Counted from the stretch's first letter, positions 1 through 6,398 are shown. The stretch is DNA of 8,612 bases from HGM04593 sp045588485 (GCA_045588485.1 JAZNEI010000004.1:1-8612), one strand, 5' to 3'. The notes: generated from the letters alone by a model not told the origin. Program-made: numbers and translations.

Positions 1-140
1 ACAGGAACTCAAGAAGTATATCCATTACTACAACAATGACAGAATTAAACTGAGACTAAAAGGAAAGAGTCCGGTGCAATACCGAACTCTTTACCAATAA
101 ATTTATCTATTAATCCGTCCAACTTTTTGGGTTCATGTCA
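1..140 (+). mobile_element. Right end of an IS3-family (IS150-like) insertion sequence, truncated by the window edge
   Basis: The element enters from the left edge with the transposase 3' end (stop at 98-100), followed by 40 bases to a probable terminal repeat. Read on the minus strand from 140 the end is TGACATGAACCCAAAAAGTT, continuing GGAC. This fits the TG...GAACCC/GACCC-AAAAAGTT pattern of IS150-group terminal repeats, which begin 5'-TG and so finish CA on this strand. The left end, most of the transposase and the target duplication cannot be seen, so whether the copy is complete is unknown. The exact boundary at 140 is inferred from the terminal CA. Confidence 0.72.
2..100 (+). CDS. IS3-family transposase (OrfB), C-terminal fragment
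   Basis: An open frame runs from the window edge to a TAA at 98-100, giving 32 visible residues. It includes YYNNDRIK and, shortly after, GKSPVQYR. The pattern (H/Y)YN..R.....L...SP..YR is the hallmark of the extreme C terminus of IS3-family DDE transposases, just after the last catalytic glutamate of the rve integrase domain. The catalytic residues lie upstream of the window. The partner OrfA and the frameshift site cannot be examined. The fragment is too short to appear as a normal ATG-initiated ORF but is clear by motif. Confidence 0.8.
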   Translation, partial: QELKKYIHYYNNDRIKLRLKGKSPVQYRTLYQ

Positions 141-177
141 CTTTAGGGTCACCCTTTTACTATTGTTTTAAACTCTA

Positions 178-200
178 AAAATTGTTCTTAGAACAATTTT
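178..200 (-). terminator. AT-rich hairpin spanning the stop codon of the nucleotidyltransferase gene, probable terminator
   Basis: Two perfect 10-base arms (178-187 and 191-200) enclose a 3-base loop that is exactly the stop codon (188-190, TTA on this strand). In the minus direction the hairpin is followed by TTTTAGAGTTT, a modest U-rich tract. It has few G:C pairs, so it would be a weak intrinsic terminator. It could also act as a 3'-end stabilising structure. Its use as a terminator is inferred. Confidence 0.5.
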
Positions 201-1093
201 GCGGGATATTCGCCAGCGTCTACAAGAGCCTGAATTTTCTCAACTGTAGAGGGACGGTCGGCTGCGTATGTTACACCGAACCACTTTGCTGTTGTGTCAA
301 GAACCTCGCAACTTGCTTTACCTGTTGTTGTAAGGTTGTTAACAACGAGAGGAATAAAGTACTCAGCCTTGGGCTTGTCGATGTTCTCCTTCAAGAAGTC
401 AACGAACTGCTCCTCTGAATCCTGGAAGTAGTCGGGTGTGAAGCCCCAGAAGTTCATTGATACAGGAGTCTCCTCGGCAACAGGCTGCCATTCGCCCTGC
501 TCGTCTTTGTAGCAGATGGGACCGTCAACGCGCATAATTTCGGTACGCTCAACAACGCCTGTAAGCATGTTCTGGTCGTTTGTAGCACAAACACCACGTG
601 CAACGCTACCATTGTCGCTGAGTGTATTGCAGATGCGGAAACCTACCATGCTGTAACGGCCTTTGCTGCCCTCGGGAAGCTCGCTGAGCCACTTGCCCAT
701 AACTGCAAATGCATCGCGGCCATAGAAGTCATCGGCGTTGATAACTGCGAAAGGCTCCTTGATAACATCCTTACCCATGAGAACTGCGTGGTTAGTACCC
801 CAAGGCTTTGTACGCTCTGCCGGTACGCTGAATCCCTCGGGGAGATTGTCTATTGCCTGGAATACCAACTCTGTGGGTATGTGGCCTTCGTACTTGCTGA
901 GAACTTTCTCGCGGAAATCCTGCTCGAAGTCCTTGCGGATAACGAATACCAACTTGCCGAATCCACCGCGGATTGCGTCAAAGATAGAGTAGTCCATAAT
1001 AGTCTCACCGTTGGGGCCCAGACCATCCAACTGCTTCAAACCACCGTAGCGGCTGCCCATTCCGGCTGCCAAAACAAAAAGTGTAGGTTTCAT
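188..1093 (-). CDS. Sugar-phosphate-type nucleotidyltransferase (NTP_transferase family)
   Basis: This 301-residue cytoplasmic protein has a Rossmann-like nucleotidyltransferase fold. The N-terminal signature LAAGMGSRYGGLKQ (8-21) is the nucleotide-binding G-x-G-x-R loop, with a Lys where the phosphate-contacting Lys is expected. PWGTNHA (98-104) and NADDFYG (119-125) form the substrate and Mg2+-binding core; the Asp pair 121-122 is the likely metal site. The C-terminal part (about 210-301) lacks the left-handed beta-helix hexapeptide repeats found in GlmU-like enzymes, so an acyltransferase domain is absent. The family moves a nucleoside monophosphate from an NTP onto a sugar phosphate or similar acceptor. 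The substrate cannot be told from sequence, and no sugar-pathway gene adjoins it. The ATG at 1093 immediately precedes the KPTLFVLAAG strand and follows an A-rich leader. It has its own promoter, is separated from obgE by a terminator, and lies directly next to an IS end. Confidence 0.85.
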   Translation of the reverse strand: MKPTLFVLAAGMGSRYGGLKQLDGLGPNGETIMDYSIFDAIRGGFGKLVFVIRKDFEQDFREKVLSKYEGHIPTELVFQAIDNLPEGFSVPAERTKPWGTNHAVLMGKDVIKEPFAVINADDFYGRDAFAVMGKWLSELPEGSKGRYSMVGFRICNTLSDNGSVARGVCATNDQNMLTGVVERTEIMRVDGPICYKDEQGEWQPVAEETPVSMNFWGFTPDYFQDSEEQFVDFLKENIDKPKAEYFIPLVVNNLTTTGKASCEVLDTTAKWFGVTYAADRPSTVEKIQALVDAGEYPAKLF

Positions 1094-1168
1094 AATTCTG
1101 TTGTTATTTAAGTTGTTAAAAGTTAGTCGATTGTCGAGTAGCAGTGCATCATAACACCGCTATTTTCG

Positions 1169-1176
1169 CAAAGGTA
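1169..1176 (-). promoter_or_regulatory. Promoter -7 element for the nucleotidyltransferase gene
   Basis: On the minus strand the sequence is TACCTTTG, an exact match to the Bacteroidetes primary-sigma -7 consensus TAnnTTTG. Transcription would start near 1160-1163, giving a leader of about 70 nt before the ATG at 1093. A TTTG-type -33 element is not obvious at the usual 19-21-base spacing, which is common because the -33 is weakly conserved. Its position downstream of the obgE terminator supports an independent unit. Confidence 0.6.
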
Positions 1177-1247
1177 ACGATTTTGTTTTTATTTAGGTTA
1201 TATTTTCTTAACTTTTTTGTAAAAAGAAAAAATATAATATAATAATA

Positions 1248-1278
1248 AAAGCGCATCGGGATTATTCCCATGCGCTTT
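1248..1278 (-). terminator. Intrinsic terminator of obgE
   Basis: Arms AAAGCGCAT (1248-1256) and ATGCGCTTT (1270-1278) form a 9-bp stem. It extends, after one bulged C, by GGGA (1258-1261) pairing with TCCC (1266-1269) around a TTAT loop. In the minus direction the stem is followed directly by TTTTATTATTATATTATA and more T-rich sequence, a classical Rho-independent layout. It starts 24 bases after the obgE stop. The plus-strand side also ends in a short T-containing run, but no plus-strand gene needs it. Confidence 0.88.
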
Positions 1279-1301
1279 ATAATTGTAATAACAGTTGCGG
1301 T

Positions 1302-2459
1302 TTACTGTTCGTCGTCCCAATCTTCTTCGTAGTAAAGTTCGTCGTCGTCACCTTCGGCCGGCTCGTACTCGTCGTCTTCCCAATTGGCAAAGTCGTTGGC
1401 AAGCATTGTGCGGTCGTAGTTGCGATGTACAAGTTCGTCGCGCTTAACGGCTGAAAGCAGATTCTTTTCGCTGTTAAGCTCTTCCCAAAGGATGTCTTTC
1501 AGCTCTTGTATTCCCTCGCCTGTGGCAGCCGAGATGAAAATATGCGGTAACTCCTCGGGCAAGTTCTCCGATAGCATCTCTTTAAGTTCTTCATCAATAA
1601 GGTCGCACTTTGTTATTGCAAGCACTCGTTGCTTATCGAGCATTTCGGGGTTGAATGTTGCAAGTTCGTTGAGCAGAATTTCGTATTCGCGTTTAATGTC
1701 GTCGGTGTCGCTGGGAACCATAAAAAGAAGCAGTGAGTTGCGCTCTATGTGTCTGAGGAATCTCAGACCGAGGCCTCGGCCCTGACTTGCTCCTTCGATT
1801 ATTCCCGGAATATCGGCCATTACGAATGATTTATTGTCGCGGTACGATACTATGCCCAGATTCGGTTCCAGTGTTGTAAATGGGTAGTTGGCTATCTTGG
1901 GCTTTGCTGCCGACACACTCGATAGGAGTGTCGATTTTCCTGCATTCGGAAAACCTACAAGACCTACATCGGCAAGAAGTTTAAGTTCGAGTGTTACGGT
2001 CATTTCGCGCATAGGCTCGCCGGGCTGTGCAAAGCGTGGTGCCTGTCGGGTGGGAGTGGCAAAATGTACGTTGCCCAAGCCACCGCGTCCGCCACGCAAG
2101 AGGACTACTTTCTGACCATCCTCGGTAACATCGCACAGGTATTCTCCTGTCTCGGCATTATATGCTACGGTGCCGCAGGGGACATCTATGATTTTGCTCT
2201 CACCGTCAGCGCCTGTGCTGCGGTTTACTCCACCGTTCTGTCCGTTGCCGGCAAAGACGTGACGCTGGTATTTAAGGTGTAACAGTGTCCAATAGTTGCG
2301 GTTACCTCGCAAGATAATGTCACCACCCTTGCCGCCATCGCCACCGTCGGGACCGCCATTGGGAAGGTATTTTGCACGGTGCAGATGCGCCATGCCTCGT
2401 CCTCCTCGTCCCGAACGACAGATAATTTTTACATAGTCTATAAAGTTCGATTCTGCCAT
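1302..2459 (-). CDS. obgE: Obg/CgtA ribosome-associated GTPase
   Basis: This 385-residue GTPase binds the 50S subunit late in assembly and links growth to guanine nucleotide levels. The N-terminal Obg domain (about 1-159) shows the glycine-rich runs typical of the fold (SGRGGRG, NGGPDGGDGGKGG, RGGRGGLGN). The G domain follows: G1 GFPNAGKST (169-177), switch I with FTT (194-196), G3 DIPG (216-219), G4 TKCD (283-286) and G5 SAATGEG (310-316). G4 has Thr in place of the usual Asn of NKxD, a tolerated variant. The C terminus (about 357-385) is a strongly acidic tail rich in Asp, Glu, Tyr and Trp. There is no OCT domain like that of Bacillus Obg. The ATG at 2459 gives the expected N terminus. It lies 148 nt downstream of adk on the same strand and ends at a strong terminator. 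Length and motif order are normal. Confidence 0.97.
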   Translation of the reverse strand: MAESNFIDYVKIICRSGRGGRGMAHLHRAKYLPNGGPDGGDGGKGGDIILRGNRNYWTLLHLKYQRHVFAGNGQNGGVNRSTGADGESKIIDVPCGTVAYNAETGEYLCDVTEDGQKVVLLRGGRGGLGNVHFATPTRQAPRFAQPGEPMREMTVTLELKLLADVGLVGFPNAGKSTLLSSVSAAKPKIANYPFTTLEPNLGIVSYRDNKSFVMADIPGIIEGASQGRGLGLRFLRHIERNSLLLFMVPSDTDDIKREYEILLNELATFNPEMLDKQRVLAITKCDLIDEELKEMLSENLPEELPHIFISAATGEGIQELKDILWEELNSEKNLLSAVKRDELVHRNYDRTMLANDFANWEDDEYEPAEGDDDELYYEEDWDDEQ

Positions 2460-2550
2460 ACTATATAGTTTGTTCTTTTTTGTATTCTACTAATTCTCAA
2501 GGTGTTGACTCCTGATGCTGTATAACGTTAATAGCACCCTAAGATATATG

Positions 2551-2598
2551 AACAGAGAGGACGCGCGTTTTTGCGGTGCATCCTCTCTTGTCTCTGTT
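2551..2598 (-). promoter_or_regulatory. Structured adk-obgE intergenic RNA with alternative hairpins
   Basis: Two inverted repeats overlap in the 148-nt gap. The inner one pairs 2555-2561 (GAGAGGA) with 2581-2587 (TCCTCTC) and continues, past one mismatch, with about four more pairs toward a T-rich loop (A-rich in the minus-strand RNA). The outer one pairs 2551-2558 (AACAGAGA) with 2591-2598 (TCTCTGTT). They share 2555-2558, so the full forms are mutually exclusive. In the minus (transcribed) direction the stem is followed by GTTCATATATCTT, not a proper U-run, so a simple terminator is doubtful. Likely roles, all inferred: RNA processing site, attenuator, or differential stability of adk and obgE segments. 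The structure begins just 10 bases after the adk stop. Confidence 0.5.
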
Positions 2599-2607
2599 TA
2601 TCGCTTA

Positions 2608-3180
2608 TCAGATTTTGCTTTCTATTGCTGCTACAATGTCGGCAAAGATACGGTCGAGTTCTCCAAGGCCGTTTATATAACAATGTTTGCCGTCGTTCTT
2701 GTACCAATCTTTCAGGGGGGCTGTCTGCTGGTTGTATACAACAAGGCGTTTCTTGATTGTCTCCTCGTTGTCATCGGCACGGCCCGATGCCTGACCACGC
2801 AGCAAGAGTCGTGTCATAAGTTCCTCCTCGGGAACGTCAAGTTCAATCATTGCTGTAACGTCCTGTCCGCGTTTGTTAAGCATAGCTTTCAACGCCTCTG
2901 CCTGTGCTATTGTTCGGGGGAATCCGTCGAAGATTACACCTTTGCTATCGACTAAAGTGTCAAGCTTTGATGCGAGGATACTTACCATAAGCTCATCGGG
3001 TATAAGTTGTCCGTTGTCGATAAGCCCCTTGGCTGTCTTGCCAAGTTCGCTGCCTGCGGCAATCTCGGCGCGTAGAACATCGCCTGTAGATATATGGTCA
3101 AGATTGTACTTCTCTACTATCTTCTCGCTCTGTGTACCCTTGCCTGAGCCGGGGGCACCAAAAATTACAATGTTAAGCAT
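2608..3180 (-). CDS. adk: Adenylate kinase
   Basis: Adenylate kinase converts ATP + AMP to 2 ADP and keeps adenylates in balance in the cytosol. The 190-residue protein has the P-loop GAPGSGKGT (8-16), the AMP-binding segment STGDVLR (31-37, with Thr32 and Arg37), and FDGFPRT (84-90), whose Arg contacts AMP. LLLRGQASGRADDN (125-138) carries the catalytic arginines. The LID is the short form: no Cys4 zinc finger or long insert follows Arg128, matching the 190-residue length rather than the roughly 215 residues of long-form enzymes. The ATG at 3180 starts right at the first beta strand (MLNIVIFGAPG) and follows an A-rich leader without Shine-Dalgarno. hpt lies 28 nt upstream and is surely co-transcribed. 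obgE follows after a structured gap. Confidence 0.97.
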   Translation of the reverse strand: MLNIVIFGAPGSGKGTQSEKIVEKYNLDHISTGDVLRAEIAAGSELGKTAKGLIDNGQLIPDELMVSILASKLDTLVDSKGVIFDGFPRTIAQAEALKAMLNKRGQDVTAMIELDVPEEELMTRLLLRGQASGRADDNEETIKKRLVVYNQQTAPLKDWYKNDGKHCYINGLGELDRIFADIVAAIESKI

Positions 3181-3208
3181 TTTATATATGTTTTTGTTTT
3201 TTTATTTC

Positions 3209-3748
3209 TTACTCTTCGGCTGCATCATAGATATCCGGAAGGTTACGTCCCAATCCGTCGTAGTCGAGACCATAACCGACAATGAATCGGTCGGGTATTG
3301 TAAAGGCGCTGTATTTAACATTAACGGGAACCTTTAAGCGTGCGGGCTTCAGGAAAAGTGATGCAATGTTGATGCTTGCAGGATTGTGGGTGCTAAGCTG
3401 CTCCAACATACGCTGCATTGTCAGGCCTGTATCTACAATATCCTCTATAACAATTACATCGCGACCTTCGAGGCTCTCGTTCAGTCCTATAACCTCACGT
3501 ACAGCACCTGTGGTTGTTGTGCCTTGGTATGACGACATCTTTACAAAAGATATTTCGCACTCGATGTCGAGGTTGCGCATAAGGTCGGCTGCAAACATGA
3601 ATGCACCGTTCAGTACACCAAGCAGTAGGGGACGCTTGCCTTTATAGTCGCTGTTTATTTCGTTGGCAACTCTTTTAACTTCGCGCTCAATCTCTTCGCG
3701 TGGAATCGAGGTTACGAATTTCTTTCCAAGTAATTCTATCGTTTGCAC
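3209..3748 (-). CDS. hpt: Hypoxanthine(-guanine) phosphoribosyltransferase
   Basis: This purine salvage enzyme transfers ribose-5-phosphate from PRPP to hypoxanthine and/or guanine, giving IMP and GMP. The 179-residue protein shows the PRPP signature VIVIEDIVDTGLT (98-110, acidic pair Glu102-Asp103 and Asp106 as probable general base). It also has the flexible-loop motif SSYQGTT (72-78), Lys134 in LFLKP for the purine O6, and the hood FIVGYGLDYD (155-164). Translation starts at a GTG (3746-3748). No in-frame ATG lies between the predicted transcription start and this codon, and the next in-frame ATG (residue 51) would remove the fold's first third. Length fits the family. It is the first gene of the hpt-adk-obgE unit, with a -7 element about 60 bp upstream. 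Preference for hypoxanthine over guanine cannot be read from the sequence. Confidence 0.95.
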   Translation of the reverse strand: MQTIELLGKKFVTSIPREEIEREVKRVANEINSDYKGKRPLLLGVLNGAFMFAADLMRNLDIECEISFVKMSSYQGTTTTGAVREVIGLNESLEGRDVIVIEDIVDTGLTMQRMLEQLSTHNPASINIASLFLKPARLKVPVNVKYSAFTIPDRFIVGYGLDYDGLGRNLPDIYDAAEE

Positions 3749-3806
3749 TTCTTTTGTCTTTGTTGGGGTATATCGGTTGTATGTCTCGTTTTTCGAGTAA
3801 CGCCTA

Positions 3807-3814
3807 CAAAAGTA
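3807..3814 (-). promoter_or_regulatory. Promoter -7 element for hpt-adk-obgE
   Basis: On the minus strand this reads TACTTTTG, an exact TAnnTTTG match, placed to start transcription around 3798-3801 and give a leader of about 50 nt before the hpt GTG. No clear TTTG -33 partner is seen at the usual distance. A small 4-bp hairpin (CTCG/CGAG around a five-base A/T loop, 3785-3797) lies in the leader and is probably incidental. Confidence 0.6.
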
Positions 3815-3861
3815 ACATAAAGTTCCGAAATAAAGGGTAATTTGCTCTTTTTTTTCATTCT

Positions 3862-3885
3862 CTTTGTTTAATAATTATAACAAAG
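3862..3885. promoter_or_regulatory. Inverted repeat in the divergent control region, possible operator
   Basis: CTTTGTT (3862-3868) and AACAAAG (3879-3885) are perfect 7-base arms around a 10-base AT-only spacer that is itself almost palindromic. The dyad lies between the two outward -7 elements (3807-3814 minus and 3920-3927 plus), where a regulator could act on both units. Each arm also resembles the TTTG half of a -7 element, so AT bias and promoter debris are alternatives. A binding role is inferred only. Confidence 0.3.
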
Positions 3886-3919
3886 GCATTTTTATAAGGT
3901 AAATTTGAAAACAATTTCT

Positions 3920-3927
3920 TATCTTCG
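3920..3927 (+). promoter_or_regulatory. Promoter -7 element for the DUF4831-ffh-folD-capA unit
   Basis: TATCTTCG differs from TAnnTTTG by one base. It is followed by a GC-containing initiation stretch (CGGCAAA) typical of Bacteroidetes starts, so transcription would begin near 3933-3936, about 30 nt before the ATG at 3967. A TTTG at 3904-3907 is only 12 bases upstream, too close for a standard -33, so the -35 side is uncertain. Confidence 0.5.
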
Positions 3928-3966
3928 CGGCAAATTGTGAGATTGTGCACTAATATCAGAAGTATT

Positions 3967-5016
3967 ATGAAAAAATCTGTTCTATATGCACTATTGTTTG
4001 CATGTATGCCTTGTGCAGCACAAACTGTGAATGTTTTCGAGTCGGGAATGAATGAAGGTGTCACATACAGCCTGCCCGATACTCAACTTGACATAACCGT
4101 CGAGGCTCAATGTATTACACGTACTCCGGGTGAGTTCTGTCGTTATGCCGAAAGGTTTTTGCGTATAAGCGATGCCATCTCAAGTGAAAGCAAAGAGTGG
4201 CTGCTCTCGGGGGTGTCGGTCGAGAGAATCGGAATACCAAACAGTCAAAAGAGATACACCGTGGCATTGGGAAATAACCCAATAAACAGTATTGTCCTCA
4301 CCGATAAGGGGCTAATGAACGCAATAAACCGCAAGGCGGTCGAGCCCGAAGCAAAGGAGCAAAAGGGCACTCGGCAGCAGCGTACAGATGCTAGCAAATA
4401 CTTTACGGAGGAGATTCTTCAGGCAACGTCCACTGCAAAGATGGCCGAGCTTGTGGCAAAAGAGATATATGCCATACGTGAAAGTAAACTGGCAATCACA
4501 CGCGGAACAGCCGACAATCTGCCACAGGATGGCGAGTCGATGCATCTTGTATTAAGAGAACTCGACCTACAGGAACGCACACTTACAGAATTATTTACAG
4601 GACACACCGATACTGTAAGATACACCTGTAATATAAAATTTACCCCCACAATGGAGAGCGATACCACCCGTTCGGTGCTTTTCCGTTTCTCGCATAAGTT
4701 GGGAATAGTGGAGCGCGACAACCTTGTAGGTGCTCCCATCTATTACGATTTCAAGAACCTTAAAACGGTAAAAACCGAGCCGGTAGACAAGAAGAAAAAG
4801 AAAAAAGAGATAAAGAAAGAGGGTATATGTTACTCTTTGCCCGGAAAAGCATTGGTGAAGGTGTACACTCCGTCAGAAACTCTTTTCGAGGAGGAGATGC
4901 CTTTTGCACAGCTTGGAACAGTAGAGGTGCTTGCACGTAGTTTCTTCGATAAAAACGGAAACACAAAAGTACTCTTCGATACAGCTACGGGAGGAATTAT
5001 AGAGATAGAGAAATAA
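3967..5016 (+). CDS. DUF4831 family exported protein of unknown function
   Basis: This 349-residue protein begins MKKSVLYALLFACMPCAAQ, a short n-region, hydrophobic core and CAA|Q site typical of signal peptidase I. It is probably periplasmic or surface-attached. Cys15 is not in a clear lipobox, so a lipoprotein is less likely. The segment GVTYSLPDTQLDI (31-43) and PGEFCRYAERFLRI (54-67) resemble the DUF4831 family as I remember it. No enzymatic motif is evident. A Lys/Glu-rich linker (274-285, six Lys in a row) separates the first half from a second SLPGKALVKV-containing segment (290-299) that echoes the first SLPD strand, suggesting two related domains. A GTG at 3937 would extend the frame by ten residues, but it puts non-signal residues before the signal peptide and nearly coincides with the predicted transcription start, so the ATG is preferred. 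It leads the ffh operon. Confidence 0.78.
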   Translation: MKKSVLYALLFACMPCAAQTVNVFESGMNEGVTYSLPDTQLDITVEAQCITRTPGEFCRYAERFLRISDAISSESKEWLLSGVSVERIGIPNSQKRYTVALGNNPINSIVLTDKGLMNAINRKAVEPEAKEQKGTRQQRTDASKYFTEEILQATSTAKMAELVAKEIYAIRESKLAITRGTADNLPQDGESMHLVLRELDLQERTLTELFTGHTDTVRYTCNIKFTPTMESDTTRSVLFRFSHKLGIVERDNLVGAPIYYDFKNLKTVKTEPVDKKKKKKEIKKEGICYSLPGKALVKVYTPSETLFEEEMPFAQLGTVEVLARSFFDKNGNTKVLFDTATGGIIEIEK

Positions 5017-5049
5017 AAAAAAGAATAACAAAATAAAAAAACAGCAGAA

Positions 5050-6378
5050 ATGTTCGAAAGTCTAAGCGAGCGCCTTGAACGCTCATTTAAAATACTTAAA
5101 GGTGAAGGACGTATCACCGAAGTAAACGTTGCCGAGACACTAAAAGATGTACGTAAAGCACTGCTTAATGCCGACGTAAACTATAAGGTCGCAAAGACAT
5201 TTACCGACACGGTAAAGAATAAGGCCATCGGTCAGAATGTGCTTACATCAATCCACCCAAGCCAGTTGATGATTAAGATTGTTCATGACGAGTTGACAGC
5301 ACTTATGGGTGGAGAGACTGCCGAGATAAACTATGAGGGACATCCGGCGGTAATACTTATGTCGGGTCTTCAGGGTTCGGGTAAGACTACTTTCTCGTCG
5401 AAACTCGCAAATTATCTGAAGAAAAAGAAAAATCGCAATCCGCTGCTGGTAGCGTGTGACGTATACCGTCCTGCTGCCATCGACCAGCTGAAAGTACTTG
5501 GCGAGCAGATAGGTGTTCCCGTATACAGCGAACCCGAGAGCAAGAATCCTGTGCAGATAGCTGAGAATGCCATCAAGGAGGCCAAGAAGCAGGGATACAA
5601 TCTTGTTATTATAGATACTGCGGGTCGTTTGGCTATCGACGAGGCGATGATGAAGGAGATTGCTGCCATTAAAGAGGCGATTAATCCCGATGAGATTCTC
5701 TTCGTTGTCGATTCAATGACAGGACAAGATGCTGTTAACACAGCAAAGGAGTTCAACGACCGTCTCGATTTTACAGGAGTGGTGCTTACAAAACTCGATG
5801 GTGATACTCGTGGTGGTGCTGCGCTCTCTATCCGCACAGTTGTGAACAAACCCATCAAATTTATCGGAACAGGTGAGAAAATGGAGGCGATAGACCTCTT
5901 TCACCCCAATCGTATGGCCGACCGTATATTGGGAATGGGTGACGTTGTATCACTTGTAGAGCGTGCACAAGAGCAGTTCGACGAAGAACAGGCCAAGAAA
6001 CTTCAACGCAAGTTGGCACGTAACCAGTTCGACTTCAACGACTTCCTTGCACAGATAGAACAGATAAAGAAGATGGGTAATATAAAGGACCTTATGGCGA
6101 TGATTCCCGGTATGAGCAAAGCTATTAAGGATATTGACATCGACGACAATGCCTTCAAGAGCGTCGAGGCAATTATACACTCTATGACACCCAAGGAGCG
6201 TGCAAATCCCGATATTATAAACCAGTCGCGTCGCGAACGCATTGCCCGCGGTAGCGGTACAACACTGCAAGAGGTTAACCGCCTTATGAAGCAGTTCGAA
6301 CAGATACGTAAGGCGATGAAGACCGTAGCAGGCGGCAAGATGGGTAAGATGATGGGTGGAATGCCCCGTTTCAAGTAA
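5050..6378 (+). CDS. ffh: Signal recognition particle protein, SRP54-type GTPase
   Basis: Ffh binds signal sequences on nascent chains and 4.5S RNA and, with the receptor FtsY, delivers ribosomes to the SecYEG translocon. The 442-residue protein has the helical N domain (1 to about 90), then the G domain with G1 GLQGSGKTT (106-114), DVYRPAA (137-143, insertion-box side), DTAGR (189-193), TKLDGD (247-252) and GTGEK (273-277). The methionine-rich M domain (about 300-442) carries SRRERIARGSG (393-403), the RNA-binding helix-turn-helix signature, and a C-terminal Gly/Met-rich stretch. Length and order are normal and the protein is intact. The ATG at 5050 lies 33 nt after the preceding stop in an A-rich leader with no Shine-Dalgarno. 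folD follows after 20 nt, so co-transcription is very likely. Confidence 0.97.
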   Translation: MFESLSERLERSFKILKGEGRITEVNVAETLKDVRKALLNADVNYKVAKTFTDTVKNKAIGQNVLTSIHPSQLMIKIVHDELTALMGGETAEINYEGHPAVILMSGLQGSGKTTFSSKLANYLKKKKNRNPLLVACDVYRPAAIDQLKVLGEQIGVPVYSEPESKNPVQIAENAIKEAKKQGYNLVIIDTAGRLAIDEAMMKEIAAIKEAINPDEILFVVDSMTGQDAVNTAKEFNDRLDFTGVVLTKLDGDTRGGAALSIRTVVNKPIKFIGTGEKMEAIDLFHPNRMADRILGMGDVVSLVERAQEQFDEEQAKKLQRKLARNQFDFNDFLAQIEQIKKMGNIKDLMAMIPGMSKAIKDIDIDDNAFKSVEAIIHSMTPKERANPDIINQSRRERIARGSGTTLQEVNRLMKQFEQIRKAMKTVAGGKMGKMMGGMPRFK

Positions 6379-6398
6379 ACACATTAAACAACCGATAT

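Noticed and set aside
2515..2955. Plus-strand open frame of 146 codons, starting in the adk-obgE gap and continuing antisense to adk
   Set aside because: It overlaps adk across its conserved core, its protein is Cys-rich and shows no family features, and it is explained by adk codon structure on the other strand.
3937..3966. GTG start giving a ten-residue N-terminal extension of the DUF4831 protein
   Set aside because: It would lie within a base or so of the predicted transcription start and would put polar residues ahead of a clean MKK-type signal peptide. The ATG at 3967 is better.
4786..4812. A-rich lysine stretch in the DUF4831 gene as a programmed frameshift site
   Set aside because: The A-runs are not in the X-XXY-YYZ phase needed for -1 slippage, the zero frame continues with family-like sequence to the normal C terminus, and no alternative long frame follows.
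5412..6384. Several minus-strand open frames of 60-150 codons antisense to ffh
   Set aside because: All are shadows of the well-supported ffh reading frame, with unnatural Ser/Cys/Ile-rich composition and no leader or promoter.
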